Assembly: GCA_044220635.1 (NCBI GenBank)
Contig: JBGAQP010000005.1
Coordinates: 62,001 to 126,000 of the forward strand
Length of the DNA: 64,000 nt
DNA from: JBGAQP01 sp044220635
GTDB lineage: Bacteria; Pseudomonadota; Gammaproteobacteria; Burkholderiales; Usitatibacteraceae
Direction: 5' to 3'
Made by a program: the position numbers and the translations under genes. Position 1 is the first letter of the stretch; every line of letters starts with the position of its first letter. The notes under the pieces were generated by a model. That model was given only the letters and a program-made list of their open reading frames with translations. It was not told the DNA's origin and made no database searches. Positions 43,701 through 51,510 of the stretch are shown here, one piece after another.

Positions 43701-44093
43701 GAGCTGCCGCCTCAGGGCGGCGAGGTCGAGGCGCGACTTCTGCCGGAGGTGGAACGTGCGTCCCGCGAGGTAGGCGCGCGGCGGCAGTCGTTGCAGCGCC
43801 GTGGCGAGCGGCACGACGCCGACGTCGAAGGAGCCGTCGGCGAACTGCCACAGGGTCGCGAGCCGCTCGGAGACGAGGTCCGGGTGCGGGGAGAACTGGT
43901 CGTAGGGCAGCGTCTCCCAGTCGGGCAGGCGGTGCACGGCGAGCCCCGGGTCGAACCACGCGATCTCCTCGCGCAGCCGCTCGGCGTCGAGCGCCGAGGC
44001 GGCGAGCACGAGCAGCGGCCGGCGATCGCGCGCGAGGCGCGCGAGCCGCAGGGCGTCGGAGGAGCCGGCCGTGCCCGGACCCGCTCTAGCCAC
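40728..44093 (-). CDS. mfd: Transcription-repair coupling factor Mfd
   Basis: 1121 residues, GTG start. A UvrB-like N-terminal region (DWETLPYDQFSPHPDLVSERL), RNA-polymerase-interacting domain, superfamily 2 translocase with Walker A VCGDVGFGKTEVA and IIDEEHRFGV, TRG motif region and a C-terminal D7 domain. It removes stalled RNA polymerase at DNA damage and recruits UvrA. The upstream neighbour fumA is 49 nt away on the same strand. Confidence 0.95.
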   Translation of the reverse strand: MARAGPGTAGSSDALRLARLARDRRPLLVLAASALDAERLREEIAWFDPGLAVHRLPDWETLPYDQFSPHPDLVSERLATLWQFADGSFDVGVVPLATALQRLPPRAYLAGRTFHLRQKSRLDLAALRRQLALAGYAAVQQVMGPGEYCVRGGLVDLFPTGSAVPYRLDLLGEEIESIRTFDVDSQRSIYPVAEVRLLPAREFPLDEEGRSRFRAGFRERFEGDPSRSRVYKDVSNGLAPAGVECYLPLFFEATETLFDYLPAGTACVVHGAVAEAAEAFWRDLKSRWELLRGERDRPLLEPRQLYLGVEELFVALAQHERLEAAASGEAAAALPAIEVDRRSADPLAALGRFAAGFPGRVLVVAEGPGRRETISQFLAEHGVEAAACETWAQFLGTPARLALAHGPLSAGFALPGERLAVVTEAELYPGQVRQTRRRDARARAGAEGMLRDLSEVKTGDPVVHSQHGIGRYRGLVTMDLGEGAMEFLHLEYEGGDKLYVPVSQLHVISRYTGAAPEDAPVHRLGSGQWERARRKAAQQIRDTAAELLDLYARRAARQGYAFPLDAQGYEAFAAAFPFEETPDQANAIAAVVQDMTAGRPMDRLVCGDVGFGKTEVAMRAAFVAVAAGRQVAILVPTTLLAEQHFQNFGDRFAGFPVRIAELSRFRSARESAASLAGLADGTVDIAIGTHKLLQKGVAFARLGLVIIDEEHRFGVRQKEELKRLRAEVDVLTLTATPIPRTLAMSLEGLRDFSVIATAPQRRLAIKTFVNRLSPGIVREAVLRELKRGGQAYYLYNEVETIDNRREELEKLLPEARIAVAHGQMRERDLERVMRDFYHQRANVLLCSTIIETGIDVPTANTILIHRADRFGLAQLHQLRGRVGRSHHQAYAYLLTPPEDALSAAAKKRLEAIQLMEDLGAGFYLAMHDLEIRGAGEVLGESQSGGIHDVGFALYAEMLEHAVRSLKAGREPDLAGPLTVATEVNLHAPALLPESYCGDVHERLVVYKRLANCATDGELETLTEEFVDRFGPLPEAARVLLECHRLRVQGAPLGVAKIDAGPTGIVVQFVPAPPVDPQRVLALVKSSPVYRLPGPDRVRIERQHADLKARANEVRQFLRRLA

Positions 44094-44142
44094 GGCGGGC
44101 GGCGGTCACGGTGCGCGGCGGCGAGGCGCCGGGGTCAATTCG

Positions 44143-45657
44143 TCAGGCCGCGACGACCGGGATCTTGCCGATCCTCGCGCGCCATTCGGCGGGGCCGCTC
44201 TTGTGCACCGAGTCGCCCGTGGAATCGACCGCGACCGTCACCGGCATGTCGACGACCTCGAACTCGCGGATCGCCTCCATGCCGAGGTCCTCGAAGGCGA
44301 GCACGCGGGACTTGCGGATGGCCTTGGAGACGAGGTAGGCGGCCCCGCCCACCGCGATGCAGTAGACGGCCCGGTGCCTGCGGATCGACTCGATCGCCGC
44401 GGCCCCGCGCTCGCTCTTGCCCACCATGCCGATGAGCCCGGTCTTCGCGAGCATCGGCTCGACGAACTTGTCCATGCGCGAGCTCGTGGTCGGTCCCGCG
44501 GGTCCCACCGCCTCCTCGCGCACCGCGTCCACGGGGCCGACGTAGTAGATGAAGCGGTTGCTGAAGTCCACGGGGAGCTTCTCGCCCTTCGCCAGCATCT
44601 CGACGAGGCGCTTGTGGGCGGCGTCGCGCCCCGTGAGCAGCCTGCCCGTGAGCAGCAGGCGCTCGCCCGACTTCCAGGTCGCGATGTCCGCGGGCTTCAG
44701 GGTGTCGAGGTTCACGCGCCGGCTCGAGGCGAAGTCGAGGGAGAGCTTCGGCCAGTCGTCGAGCGAGGGCGGGGTGAAGGTGGCGGGCCCCGTGCCGTCG
44801 AGCACGAAGTGCGCGTGCCGCGTGGCCGCGCAGTTGGGCAGCAGCGCGACGGGCTTGGAGGCGGCGTGCGTGGGGTAGTCCGTGACCTTCACGTCGAGGA
44901 CGGTGGAAAGCCCCCCGAGGCCCTGCGCGCCGATGCCCAGCGCGTTCACCTTCTCGTAGAGCTCGAGGCGCAGCTCCTCGGCGCGGTTCGCGGGGCCGCG
45001 CGCCATGAGCTCCTGGATGTCGAGCGGCTCCATCATCGCCCACTTCGCCATGAGCATCGCCTTCTCGGGGGTGCCGCCGATGCCGAGCGACAGCAGCCCC
45101 GGCGGGCACCAGTCGGCGCCCATGGTCGGCACCACGGAGAGCACCCAGTCGACGATCGAATCGGAAGGCAGCAGCATCGCGAACTTGCTCTTGTTCTCCG
45201 AGCCCCCGCCCTTCGCGGCGACGATCACCTCGACCTCATCGCCCGGGACGAGCTCCACGTGCACGACGGCGGGCGTGTTGTCGCCGGTGCTCTTCCTCTT
45301 GCCGTCGGGATCGGCGAGCACCGAGGCGCGCAGCGGATTGTCCTTGTCGGTGTAGGCGCGGCGCACGCCCTCGTCGACCATCTGCTGCAGGCTCCTCTTC
45401 GCCTCCCAGCGCGCGTCCATGCCCACGCGCACGAAGGCGATCGCGATGCCGGTGTCCTGGCACATCGGCCGGTGGCCCTCGGCGGACATGCGCGAGTTGA
45501 TGAGGATCTGCGCCATCGCGTCCTTCGCGGCGGGCGAGGGCTCGCGTTTCCACGCCTCGTGCAGCGCGCGGATGTAGTCCACGGGGTGGTAGTAGCTGAT
45601 GAACTGGAACGCATCGGCGACGGACTGGATGAAATCGGCTTCGCGGATCGTGGCCAT
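44143..45657 (-). CDS. fumA: Fumarate hydratase class I ([4Fe-4S])
   Basis: 504 residues. Alpha domain with Cys66 (GHRPMCQDTG), a second Cys in GADWCPPG and a third in LPNCAATRHAHF as the three cluster ligands, followed by the beta domain from about residue 320 (TGRDAAHKRLVEM, VGPAGPTTSSRMD). It interconverts fumarate and malate in the TCA cycle and depends on the Fe-S machinery. It lies 10 nt downstream of yqhA and is preceded farther up by the CoA ligase and lyase genes in one apparent operon. Confidence 0.93.
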   Translation of the reverse strand: MATIREADFIQSVADAFQFISYYHPVDYIRALHEAWKREPSPAAKDAMAQILINSRMSAEGHRPMCQDTGIAIAFVRVGMDARWEAKRSLQQMVDEGVRRAYTDKDNPLRASVLADPDGKRKSTGDNTPAVVHVELVPGDEVEVIVAAKGGGSENKSKFAMLLPSDSIVDWVLSVVPTMGADWCPPGLLSLGIGGTPEKAMLMAKWAMMEPLDIQELMARGPANRAEELRLELYEKVNALGIGAQGLGGLSTVLDVKVTDYPTHAASKPVALLPNCAATRHAHFVLDGTGPATFTPPSLDDWPKLSLDFASSRRVNLDTLKPADIATWKSGERLLLTGRLLTGRDAAHKRLVEMLAKGEKLPVDFSNRFIYYVGPVDAVREEAVGPAGPTTSSRMDKFVEPMLAKTGLIGMVGKSERGAAAIESIRRHRAVYCIAVGGAAYLVSKAIRKSRVLAFEDLGMEAIREFEVVDMPVTVAVDSTGDSVHKSGPAEWRARIGKIPVVAA

Positions 45658-45667
45658 GGCGCGCCTT

Positions 45668-46270
45668 TCAGTGGGACTCGGAGAGCTTGTCGGTTCCGTG
45701 GGGCATGAGGCGGTCGGCGCCCGCGATCGCCAGCGCCGAGATGAGGAAGGTGATGTGGATCACGGTCTGGGCGACGAGGACCTTGGGTTCGTAGTGCGCC
45801 GCGTTGATGAAGGTCTTCAGCAGGTGGATCGAGGAGATGCCGATGATGGCGGTGGCGAGCTTCACCTTGAGCACCGAGGCGTTCACCGACGAGAGCCACT
45901 CGGGCTGGTCGGGGTGGCCCTCGAGCTGCAGGCGCGAGACGAAGGTCTCGTAGCCGCCGACGATCACCATGATGAGCAGGTTCGAGATCATCACCACGTC
46001 GATCAGCGCGAGGACGACGAGCATGATGACGGTCTCGTTGAACTGCGGGACGCCGACGTAGCCGATGCTCTTGATCAGCAGCTCGAGCGCCGCCTTGTCG
46101 CCGAACATCGCCGAGACCAGGTGGATCAGCTCGACCCAGAAGATGTACACGTAGACGGCCTGGGCGACGATGAGGCCCAGGTAGAGCGGCGCCTGCAGCC
46201 ACCGCGTCCAGAAGATGAAGCCGCCGAGGGCCTTCAGGGCCGGCGGGCGGCGCGATTCGGTTGGTTTCAT
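45668..46270 (-). CDS. YqhA/UPF0114 family membrane protein
   Basis: 200 residues with four hydrophobic segments (about 20-45, 65-90, 95-115 and 150-185), including FWVELIHLVSAMFG and LIDVVMISNLLIMVIVGGYE, the family's conserved core. Integral inner-membrane protein of unknown function. 66 nt after the CoA ligase stop and 10 nt before fumA. Confidence 0.85.
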   Translation of the reverse strand: MKPTESRRPPALKALGGFIFWTRWLQAPLYLGLIVAQAVYVYIFWVELIHLVSAMFGDKAALELLIKSIGYVGVPQFNETVIMLVVLALIDVVMISNLLIMVIVGGYETFVSRLQLEGHPDQPEWLSSVNASVLKVKLATAIIGISSIHLLKTFINAAHYEPKVLVAQTVIHITFLISALAIAGADRLMPHGTDKLSESH

Positions 46271-46336
46271 GGGTTCCTGGGAGGAAGGAGGCCGCCGGCG
46301 TGAGGTCCGCGGCGGCGCGATGCGCGGGGGGTCGTC

Positions 46337-47974
46337 TCAGGACGCGGAGCGCGAGATCGCGATCGCGGGCGAGATTTCCCGACGCAGGATTTTACCATTG
46401 CGGGTGCGCGGAAAATCCTTCGCGAGGTAGACCACCTTGGGGGCCTTGTAAGAGGCGAGGTGCTCGCGCCCGAAGTCGAGGAGCGCATCGGGCGTGACCC
46501 CGGCACCCGCGTGCGCGATCACGTAGGCGACCACCAGGAGCTTGTCGGCGCCGGCCGCCTCGCCCACGCAGGCGCAATCGGCGACCGCCGGGTGGCTCTT
46601 CATCACGCGCTCGACCTCGTAGGGCGAGACGCGGTAGCCGAAGCTCTTGATGATGTCGTCCTTGCGCCCGAGGAACCAGAGGTAGCCCTCGGCGTCGTAG
46701 CGCGCGTAGTCGCCGGTGAAGAACCAGCCGTCGTGCCGGTACTTCGCGGTCTCCTCGGGCTGGTTCCAGTAGCGCAGGAAGAGGCCCGGGTCGGACTCGG
46801 GCACGCAGATCATGCCTTCCTCGCCGGGAGGGACCTCGCGCAGGGTCTCGGGGTCGAGCAGGGCGATGGCGTGCCCGGGCTGCGGGAAGCCGGCGCTGCC
46901 CGGCCGGATCGGCCGGAACTTGCTCTGCGAGAGGTAGTAGCTGAACTCGCTCATGCCGACGGCCTCGTAGATGTCGAGCCCGAAGCGCGACTTCCACTGG
47001 CCGAACACCTCGTCGGAGAGGTGCTCGCCCGCGCTCATGCAGTGGCGCAGCGTCGGCACGTCCGCCTTCGCGAAGGCGGTCTTCTGCAGGATCTGGCGGT
47101 AGACCGTGGGCACGCCGATGAAGATCGTCGCCCCGTGCTTGGCGATGAGGCGCGGCCAGGTCGCGGCGTCGTTCGCTCCTTCGTGCGCGATCACGGTCTG
47201 GCCGCGGTAGAGCGGGTCCATGAGGGCGGAGCCGAGCACGTAGGTCCAGTTGAACTTTCCCGAGTGGACGATCCGGTCCACGGCCCCGCCGCCGGAGGCG
47301 AAGTCGAACCAGTAGACCGCGGCGGGCGAGCGCCCGATGAGCGAGCGGTGCCCGTGCAGCACCCCCTTGGGGTATCCGGTGGTGCCCGAGGTGTAGACGA
47401 GGTAGGCGGGATCGTCCACGGCGCTGTCCTCGGCCGGCTCCCAGCGCGCGATCGCCGCGAGGGCGGGCTCGAGGTCGATCGCCTCCACCCCCGGGACCGG
47501 CGCCACGTCGCCCGGCCCGGAAAGCAGCGCGAAGCGCAACGATTCCTTGCCCGCGAGCTGCGCTCCCATCCGGCTCCAGGCGGCCTTGTCGATCACGATG
47601 GCGCGCGCGCCCGAGTCGTGCGCGAGGTACTCGACCTCCTCGGCGGTGAGCAGCGTCGAGGTGGGCACGCTCACGGCGCCGCGCTTCATCGCGCCGAGAA
47701 ACGCCGTGGGGTAGTCGAGGCCGTTGGGCAGGCGCACGAGCACGCGCTCGCCGCGTCCGACCCCGAGCGCGCGCAGGAGCTGGGCGAAGCGGCTGGTGCG
47801 CGCGGCGAGCTCGCCGTAGGTGATCGCGCTGGTACCGAGGGCGTCGTCCTCGACGATCATCGCGACGCGCGATTCGGCGCCCGTTCCCAGGTGCCGGTCG
47901 GTGCAGGCGACCCCGATGTTGAAGCGCGCGGGGACCTCCCACTTCCACTCCGGAAACGGCGCGAACGGGCCCAT
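46337..47974 (-). CDS. AMP-forming acyl-CoA synthetase
   Basis: 545 residues of the adenylate-forming superfamily: P-loop YTSGTTGYPKGV, GEHLSDEVF and YEAVGMSEFSY motifs, DGWFFTGDYA, and catalytic Lys in RTRNGKILRREI. Related to benzoate- and medium-chain acyl-CoA synthetases; it makes an acyl-CoA from a free acid, ATP and CoA. The substrate is unknown, but co-transcription with a CoA-ester lyase 11 nt upstream suggests that it charges a hydroxy- or dicarboxylic acid cleaved by that lyase, or activates its product. Confidence 0.87.
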   Translation of the reverse strand: MGPFAPFPEWKWEVPARFNIGVACTDRHLGTGAESRVAMIVEDDALGTSAITYGELAARTSRFAQLLRALGVGRGERVLVRLPNGLDYPTAFLGAMKRGAVSVPTSTLLTAEEVEYLAHDSGARAIVIDKAAWSRMGAQLAGKESLRFALLSGPGDVAPVPGVEAIDLEPALAAIARWEPAEDSAVDDPAYLVYTSGTTGYPKGVLHGHRSLIGRSPAAVYWFDFASGGGAVDRIVHSGKFNWTYVLGSALMDPLYRGQTVIAHEGANDAATWPRLIAKHGATIFIGVPTVYRQILQKTAFAKADVPTLRHCMSAGEHLSDEVFGQWKSRFGLDIYEAVGMSEFSYYLSQSKFRPIRPGSAGFPQPGHAIALLDPETLREVPPGEEGMICVPESDPGLFLRYWNQPEETAKYRHDGWFFTGDYARYDAEGYLWFLGRKDDIIKSFGYRVSPYEVERVMKSHPAVADCACVGEAAGADKLLVVAYVIAHAGAGVTPDALLDFGREHLASYKAPKVVYLAKDFPRTRNGKILRREISPAIAISRSAS

Positions 47975-47985
47975 GCTCGCGCCGG

Positions 47986-49137
47986 TCAGAGGATGACGCC
48001 GTAGGGCCAGTTCTCGCGCACGACCTGGGCGGGGAGCTTGCCGAGGACCTCGATCGCGAAGGCGGTGTCCGCGTCCGAGAGCGCGTGCAGGGCGTGCGCC
48101 CTGAGCAGCGTCTGCAGGGCCTTGCCGAACATCGGCGGGTCGAGCATCTCGCCCTGGAACTTGATCGCGCCGCCGAGCAGCGCGTCGGCCTCGATCGCCG
48201 CCTTGAGGATCGCGATCTTGGTCTTGATCTCGGAGGGCGAGGGGGTGAAGGCGACCTTGCAGGGATGGATGTGCGAGGGGTGGATCACCTGCTTGCCGGA
48301 AAGCCCCAGGGAGGTCTCCTCGCACGCGTGGCGGTAGACCACGCGCGTCTCCTCGTCGCCGTGCAGGTCGAGCCAGCGGCGCACGTCGTCGGGCTCGACG
48401 AAGTTCTCGGGCATGGCGATCTGGCCGATGAGGGTCTCCACGCCCCCGATCACGCCCTTGCCGGCGATGCGCGCCTCGAAGAGGATGTCGTGCAGGTAGA
48501 ACTTGAGCTCCTCGGTCCAGTGGCGCGGCGTGATGTGGATGCCCATCGCCTTGGAGAAGTCGTGGATCCCGAAGACGACGTGCTTCACGGTCGAGTACTG
48601 CATCAGGTCGGGGGCGATCTTGAGCGACTTGGGGTGCTCGATGATCGGCTGGATCGTGATGCGGTGGTTGAGGCCGACGAGCACCGCGGACAGGTCGCGG
48701 ATCTCGGGCGCGCCGTAGGCCTCGCCGGCCTTGGCGAGCATCACCACGTCGAAGTGCGGCGCGAGGTCGCGCACCATCGCGAGGTCCTTCTCGTACTCCT
48801 CGGTGCGGAACGGGTTGATGCGCACCGCGATCTGCACCTCCTTCTTGCGCGCGAGCCCCGGGAGCTCGCGGCGCAGGAGCTCGCGGCTCTCGGCCTTCTG
48901 CCGGCAGCCGTCCTCCAGGTCGAAGAGCAGCGTGTGCGCGCTCGTCCGGCAGGCGTGCTTCTGGAAGCGCGCGGCCGCCTGCTCGAGGTCCTCGTAGATC
49001 CCGAGCGAGGGCGCGTACTTGACCGGCGGGTAGTAGATCTGGATGCCGGGCCAGTAGTCGCCGAGGATCTCGGCGGCGGCCCGGTCGATGGCGGCGGCGT
49101 CCGCCGCGGTCGGGGTGGAGGGCAGGGCGGCAGTCAT
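47986..49137 (-). CDS. HpcH/HpaI-family CoA-ester lyase (malyl/citramalyl-CoA lyase-like)
   Basis: 383 residues from ATG 49137. TIM-barrel lyase features: metal-binding acidic residues in LLFDLEDGCRQKAES, QIAVRINPFRTEEYE, IEHPKSLKIAPDL and FGIHDFSKAMG. It is longer than CitE (about 290) and than malyl-CoA lyase (about 320); the extra length is at both ends. Family reactions are reversible cleavage of malyl-, methylmalyl- or citramalyl-CoA to acetyl/propionyl-CoA and glyoxylate or pyruvate. First gene of a run leading to CoA ligase, YqhA and fumarase, which would take the products into central metabolism. Confidence 0.83.
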   Translation of the reverse strand: MTAALPSTPTAADAAAIDRAAAEILGDYWPGIQIYYPPVKYAPSLGIYEDLEQAAARFQKHACRTSAHTLLFDLEDGCRQKAESRELLRRELPGLARKKEVQIAVRINPFRTEEYEKDLAMVRDLAPHFDVVMLAKAGEAYGAPEIRDLSAVLVGLNHRITIQPIIEHPKSLKIAPDLMQYSTVKHVVFGIHDFSKAMGIHITPRHWTEELKFYLHDILFEARIAGKGVIGGVETLIGQIAMPENFVEPDDVRRWLDLHGDEETRVVYRHACEETSLGLSGKQVIHPSHIHPCKVAFTPSPSEIKTKIAILKAAIEADALLGGAIKFQGEMLDPPMFGKALQTLLRAHALHALSDADTAFAIEVLGKLPAQVVRENWPYGVIL

Positions 49138-49440
49138 TTCTGTCACCGATTCAAGGAGTTCCCGAATCCGAGGGGCGCCGGCGGGCCGCGTCCCCCGGGC
49201 CCCCGGCGGGGGCCTCGGCCTAGCTTGCGCCCGTTGCTGCAGTGCGTCAACGCGTCTTCTATAAGACATCGGACACCCCCCGCGCGGCCGAGGGTTTTCC
49301 CGGGGGCCGGGGTCGGCGGGCGGCGGGACCCTGTGCTATAAATCGGGCGAGGACCGGGTTCCGCGCCGTCCCGCCGTCGTTCGAAAAAATCAAGCCGCCG
49401 CCGCTCGCCATCGTCCGCGCAATTCCAGGAGGAGTCCCGC
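49138..49440. other. Divergent control region between CoA-ester lyase and acs
   Basis: 303 bp without a gene. Contents: a dyad at 49252-49269 (separate entry), a GGGTTTTCCC segment at 49292-49301, a TATAAA hexamer (49337-49342) with no matching -35 that could be the acs -10, and an AGGAGG-like ribosome site (49430-49436) for acs. The rest is GC-rich without further recognisable structure. Confidence 0.5.
49252..49269. promoter_or_regulatory. Candidate operator, GTCTT-CTAT-AAGAC dyad
   Basis: 18-bp imperfect palindrome GCGTCTTCTATAAGACAT with perfect 5-bp arms, 115 bp upstream of the lyase start and 172 bp upstream of acs. Its form resembles operators of GntR-type regulators of central carbon metabolism (TGTCTTATATAAGACA-like), recalled and not checked. 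Confidence 0.4.
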
Positions 49441-51408
49441 ATGTCCACCATCGAATCGGTCCTGCAAGAAAAACGCGTCTTCCATCCGCCGGAGAAGTGC
49501 GTCCGCGAAGCCACCATCTCCGGGATGGACGCGTACCGCGCGATGTGCCGCGAGGCCGAGCAGGACTTCGAGGGGTTCTGGGCGAAGCTCGCCCGCGAGA
49601 ACCTGCTCTGGCACAAGCCCTTCACCAAGACCCTCGACGAGTCGAACGCGCCTTTCTACAAGTGGTTCGAGGACGGCCAGCTCAACGCCTCGCACAACTG
49701 CCTCGACCGGCACCTGAAGACCCAGCCGAACAAGGTCGCAATCATCTTCGAGGCCGACGACGGCAAGGTCACGAAGATCAGCTACAAGGACCTCTACCAC
49801 CGCGTCTGCGAGCTCGCCAACGCCCTCAAGCAGCACGGCGTGAAGAAGGGCGACCGCGTGCTCGTCTACATGCCGATGTCGATCGAGGTCGTGGTCGCCA
49901 TGCAGGCCTGCGCGCGGATCGGCGCCACGCACTCCGTCGTCTTCGGCGGCTTCTCGGCCAAGAGCCTCCAGGAGCGCATCATCGACGCGGGCGCGACCGA
50001 GGTGATCACGGCCGACGGGCAGTTCCGCGGCGGCAAGGAGATCCCGCTCAAGCCCGTGGTCGACGAGGCCTTCGCCATGGGCGGCTGCGAGAAGGTGAAG
50101 AACGTCATCGTCTACAAGCGCACCGGCTCGAGCGTGCCCATGCAGGCGCCGCGCGACAAGTGGTGGCACGACGTGGTCGCCGGGCAGCCGGGCGATTGCG
50201 AGCCCACCTGGGTCGAGGCCGAGCACCCGCTCTTCATCCTCTACACCTCCGGGTCCACGGGCAAGCCCAAGGGCGTGCAGCACTCCACCGGCGGCTACAT
50301 CCTCTGGGCGATGCTCACGATGAAGTGGGTGTTCGACTACAAGCCGACCGACGTCTTCTGGTGCACCGCGGACGTGGGCTGGGTGACGGGGCACACCTAC
50401 ATCACCTACGGCCCTCTCGCCGTGGGCGCCACCGAGGTGATGTTCGAGGGCGTGCCGACCTACCCGGACGCGGGCCGCTTCTGGAAGATGATCCAGGACC
50501 ACAAGGTCAACGTGTTCTACACGGCGCCCACGGCGATCCGCTCGCTCATCAAGGCGGGGGGCGAGCTGCCGAAGAAGTACGACCTCTCGAGCCTGAGGAT
50601 CCTGGGCACCGTCGGCGAGCCGATCAACCCCGAGGCCTGGATGTGGTACCACGAGACCGTCGGGCGCGGGCGCTGCCCGATCGTGGACACCTGGTGGCAG
50701 ACGGAGACCGGCGGGCACCTCATCTCGCCGCTGCCCGGGGCGACGCCCCTCAAGCCCGGCTCCTGCACCTTCCCCCTGCCGGGGATCATGGCCGACATCG
50801 TCGACGAGACCGGGCAGTCGGTCGGGCGCGGCAAGGGCGGGATCCTCGTGCTCAAGCGCCCCTGGCCGGCGATGATCCGCACCATCTGGGGCGACCCGGA
50901 GCGCTTCCGGAAGAGCTACTACCCGGAGGACTTCCAGGGGCGTTACTACCTCGCGGGCGACGGTGCGACCTTCGACGAGGAGGGCTACATCCGCATCATG
51001 GGCCGGATCGACGACGTGCTGAACGTCTCCGGCCACCGCCTGGGGACGATGGAGATCGAATCCGCGCTCGTGGCGAACACGAAGCTCGTCGCGGAGGCCG
51101 CCGTGGTCGGGCGTCCCGACGACCTCACCGGCGAGGCGGTGGTCGCGTTCGTCGTCACCAAGGGGCCGCGCCCGACGGGCGAGGAGGCCAAGGCGATGGC
51201 GCGGGAGCTGCGCGACTGGGTCGCGAAGGAGATCGGACCCATCGCCAAGCCCAAGGACATCCGCTTCGGCGACAACCTGCCCAAGACCCGCTCCGGGAAG
51301 ATCATGCGCCGGCTGCTGCGCGCGATCGCCAAGGGCGAGGCGATCACGCAGGACGTCTCGACGCTGGAGAACCCCGCGATCCTCGACCAGCTCAAGCAGA
51401 ACCTGTAG
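49441..51408 (+). CDS. acs: Acetyl-CoA synthetase
   Basis: 655 residues, full length for Acs. Motifs: P-loop YTSGSTGKPKGVQH, DVGWVTGHTYITYGPL, TWWQTETGGHLI, GRIDDVLNVSGHRLGT and acetylatable Lys in PKTRSGKIMRRLLR. It activates acetate to acetyl-CoA via acetyl-AMP. It opens a plus-strand acetate module containing a CrbS/CrbR-like regulator pair and an ActP-like symporter. AGGAGG precedes ATG 49441. Confidence 0.97.
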   Translation: MSTIESVLQEKRVFHPPEKCVREATISGMDAYRAMCREAEQDFEGFWAKLARENLLWHKPFTKTLDESNAPFYKWFEDGQLNASHNCLDRHLKTQPNKVAIIFEADDGKVTKISYKDLYHRVCELANALKQHGVKKGDRVLVYMPMSIEVVVAMQACARIGATHSVVFGGFSAKSLQERIIDAGATEVITADGQFRGGKEIPLKPVVDEAFAMGGCEKVKNVIVYKRTGSSVPMQAPRDKWWHDVVAGQPGDCEPTWVEAEHPLFILYTSGSTGKPKGVQHSTGGYILWAMLTMKWVFDYKPTDVFWCTADVGWVTGHTYITYGPLAVGATEVMFEGVPTYPDAGRFWKMIQDHKVNVFYTAPTAIRSLIKAGGELPKKYDLSSLRILGTVGEPINPEAWMWYHETVGRGRCPIVDTWWQTETGGHLISPLPGATPLKPGSCTFPLPGIMADIVDETGQSVGRGKGGILVLKRPWPAMIRTIWGDPERFRKSYYPEDFQGRYYLAGDGATFDEEGYIRIMGRIDDVLNVSGHRLGTMEIESALVANTKLVAEAAVVGRPDDLTGEAVVAFVVTKGPRPTGEEAKAMARELRDWVAKEIGPIAKPKDIRFGDNLPKTRSGKIMRRLLRAIAKGEAITQDVSTLENPAILDQLKQNL

Positions 51409-51425
51409 CCGCCCGCGCGCCGGGA

Positions 51426-51460
51426 AACGGGACGGAGCCGCGGGGCGCCGTCCCGTTTTT
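51426..51460 (+). terminator. Intrinsic terminator of acs
   Basis: 10-bp stem AACGGGACGG / CCGTCCCGTT (51426-51435 with 51448-51457), 12-nt loop, ending in five T residues (51456-51460). Confidence 0.85.
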
Positions 51461-51463
51461 CCT

Positions 51464-51477
51464 TTGACGCGCGTCAT
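51464..51477. promoter_or_regulatory. Candidate FNR/CRP-family half-palindrome
   Basis: TTGACGCGCGTCAT contains the 12-bp perfect palindrome TGACGCGCGTCA and resembles TTGAC-N4-GTCAA boxes of FNR/DNR-type regulators. It lies 34 bp before the DUF294 start, which is not a standard activating distance. Confidence 0.3.
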
Positions 51478-51510
51478 GCCGCCGGCCCCGGCCCCTGACA
51501 CACTGCCCCC

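Noticed and set aside
39670..43959. A 1429-codon open frame on the minus strand
   Set aside because: It lies in another frame of mfd and serB on the same strand; the product is Arg/Ala-rich low-complexity sequence, while the mfd and serB frames have all catalytic motifs.
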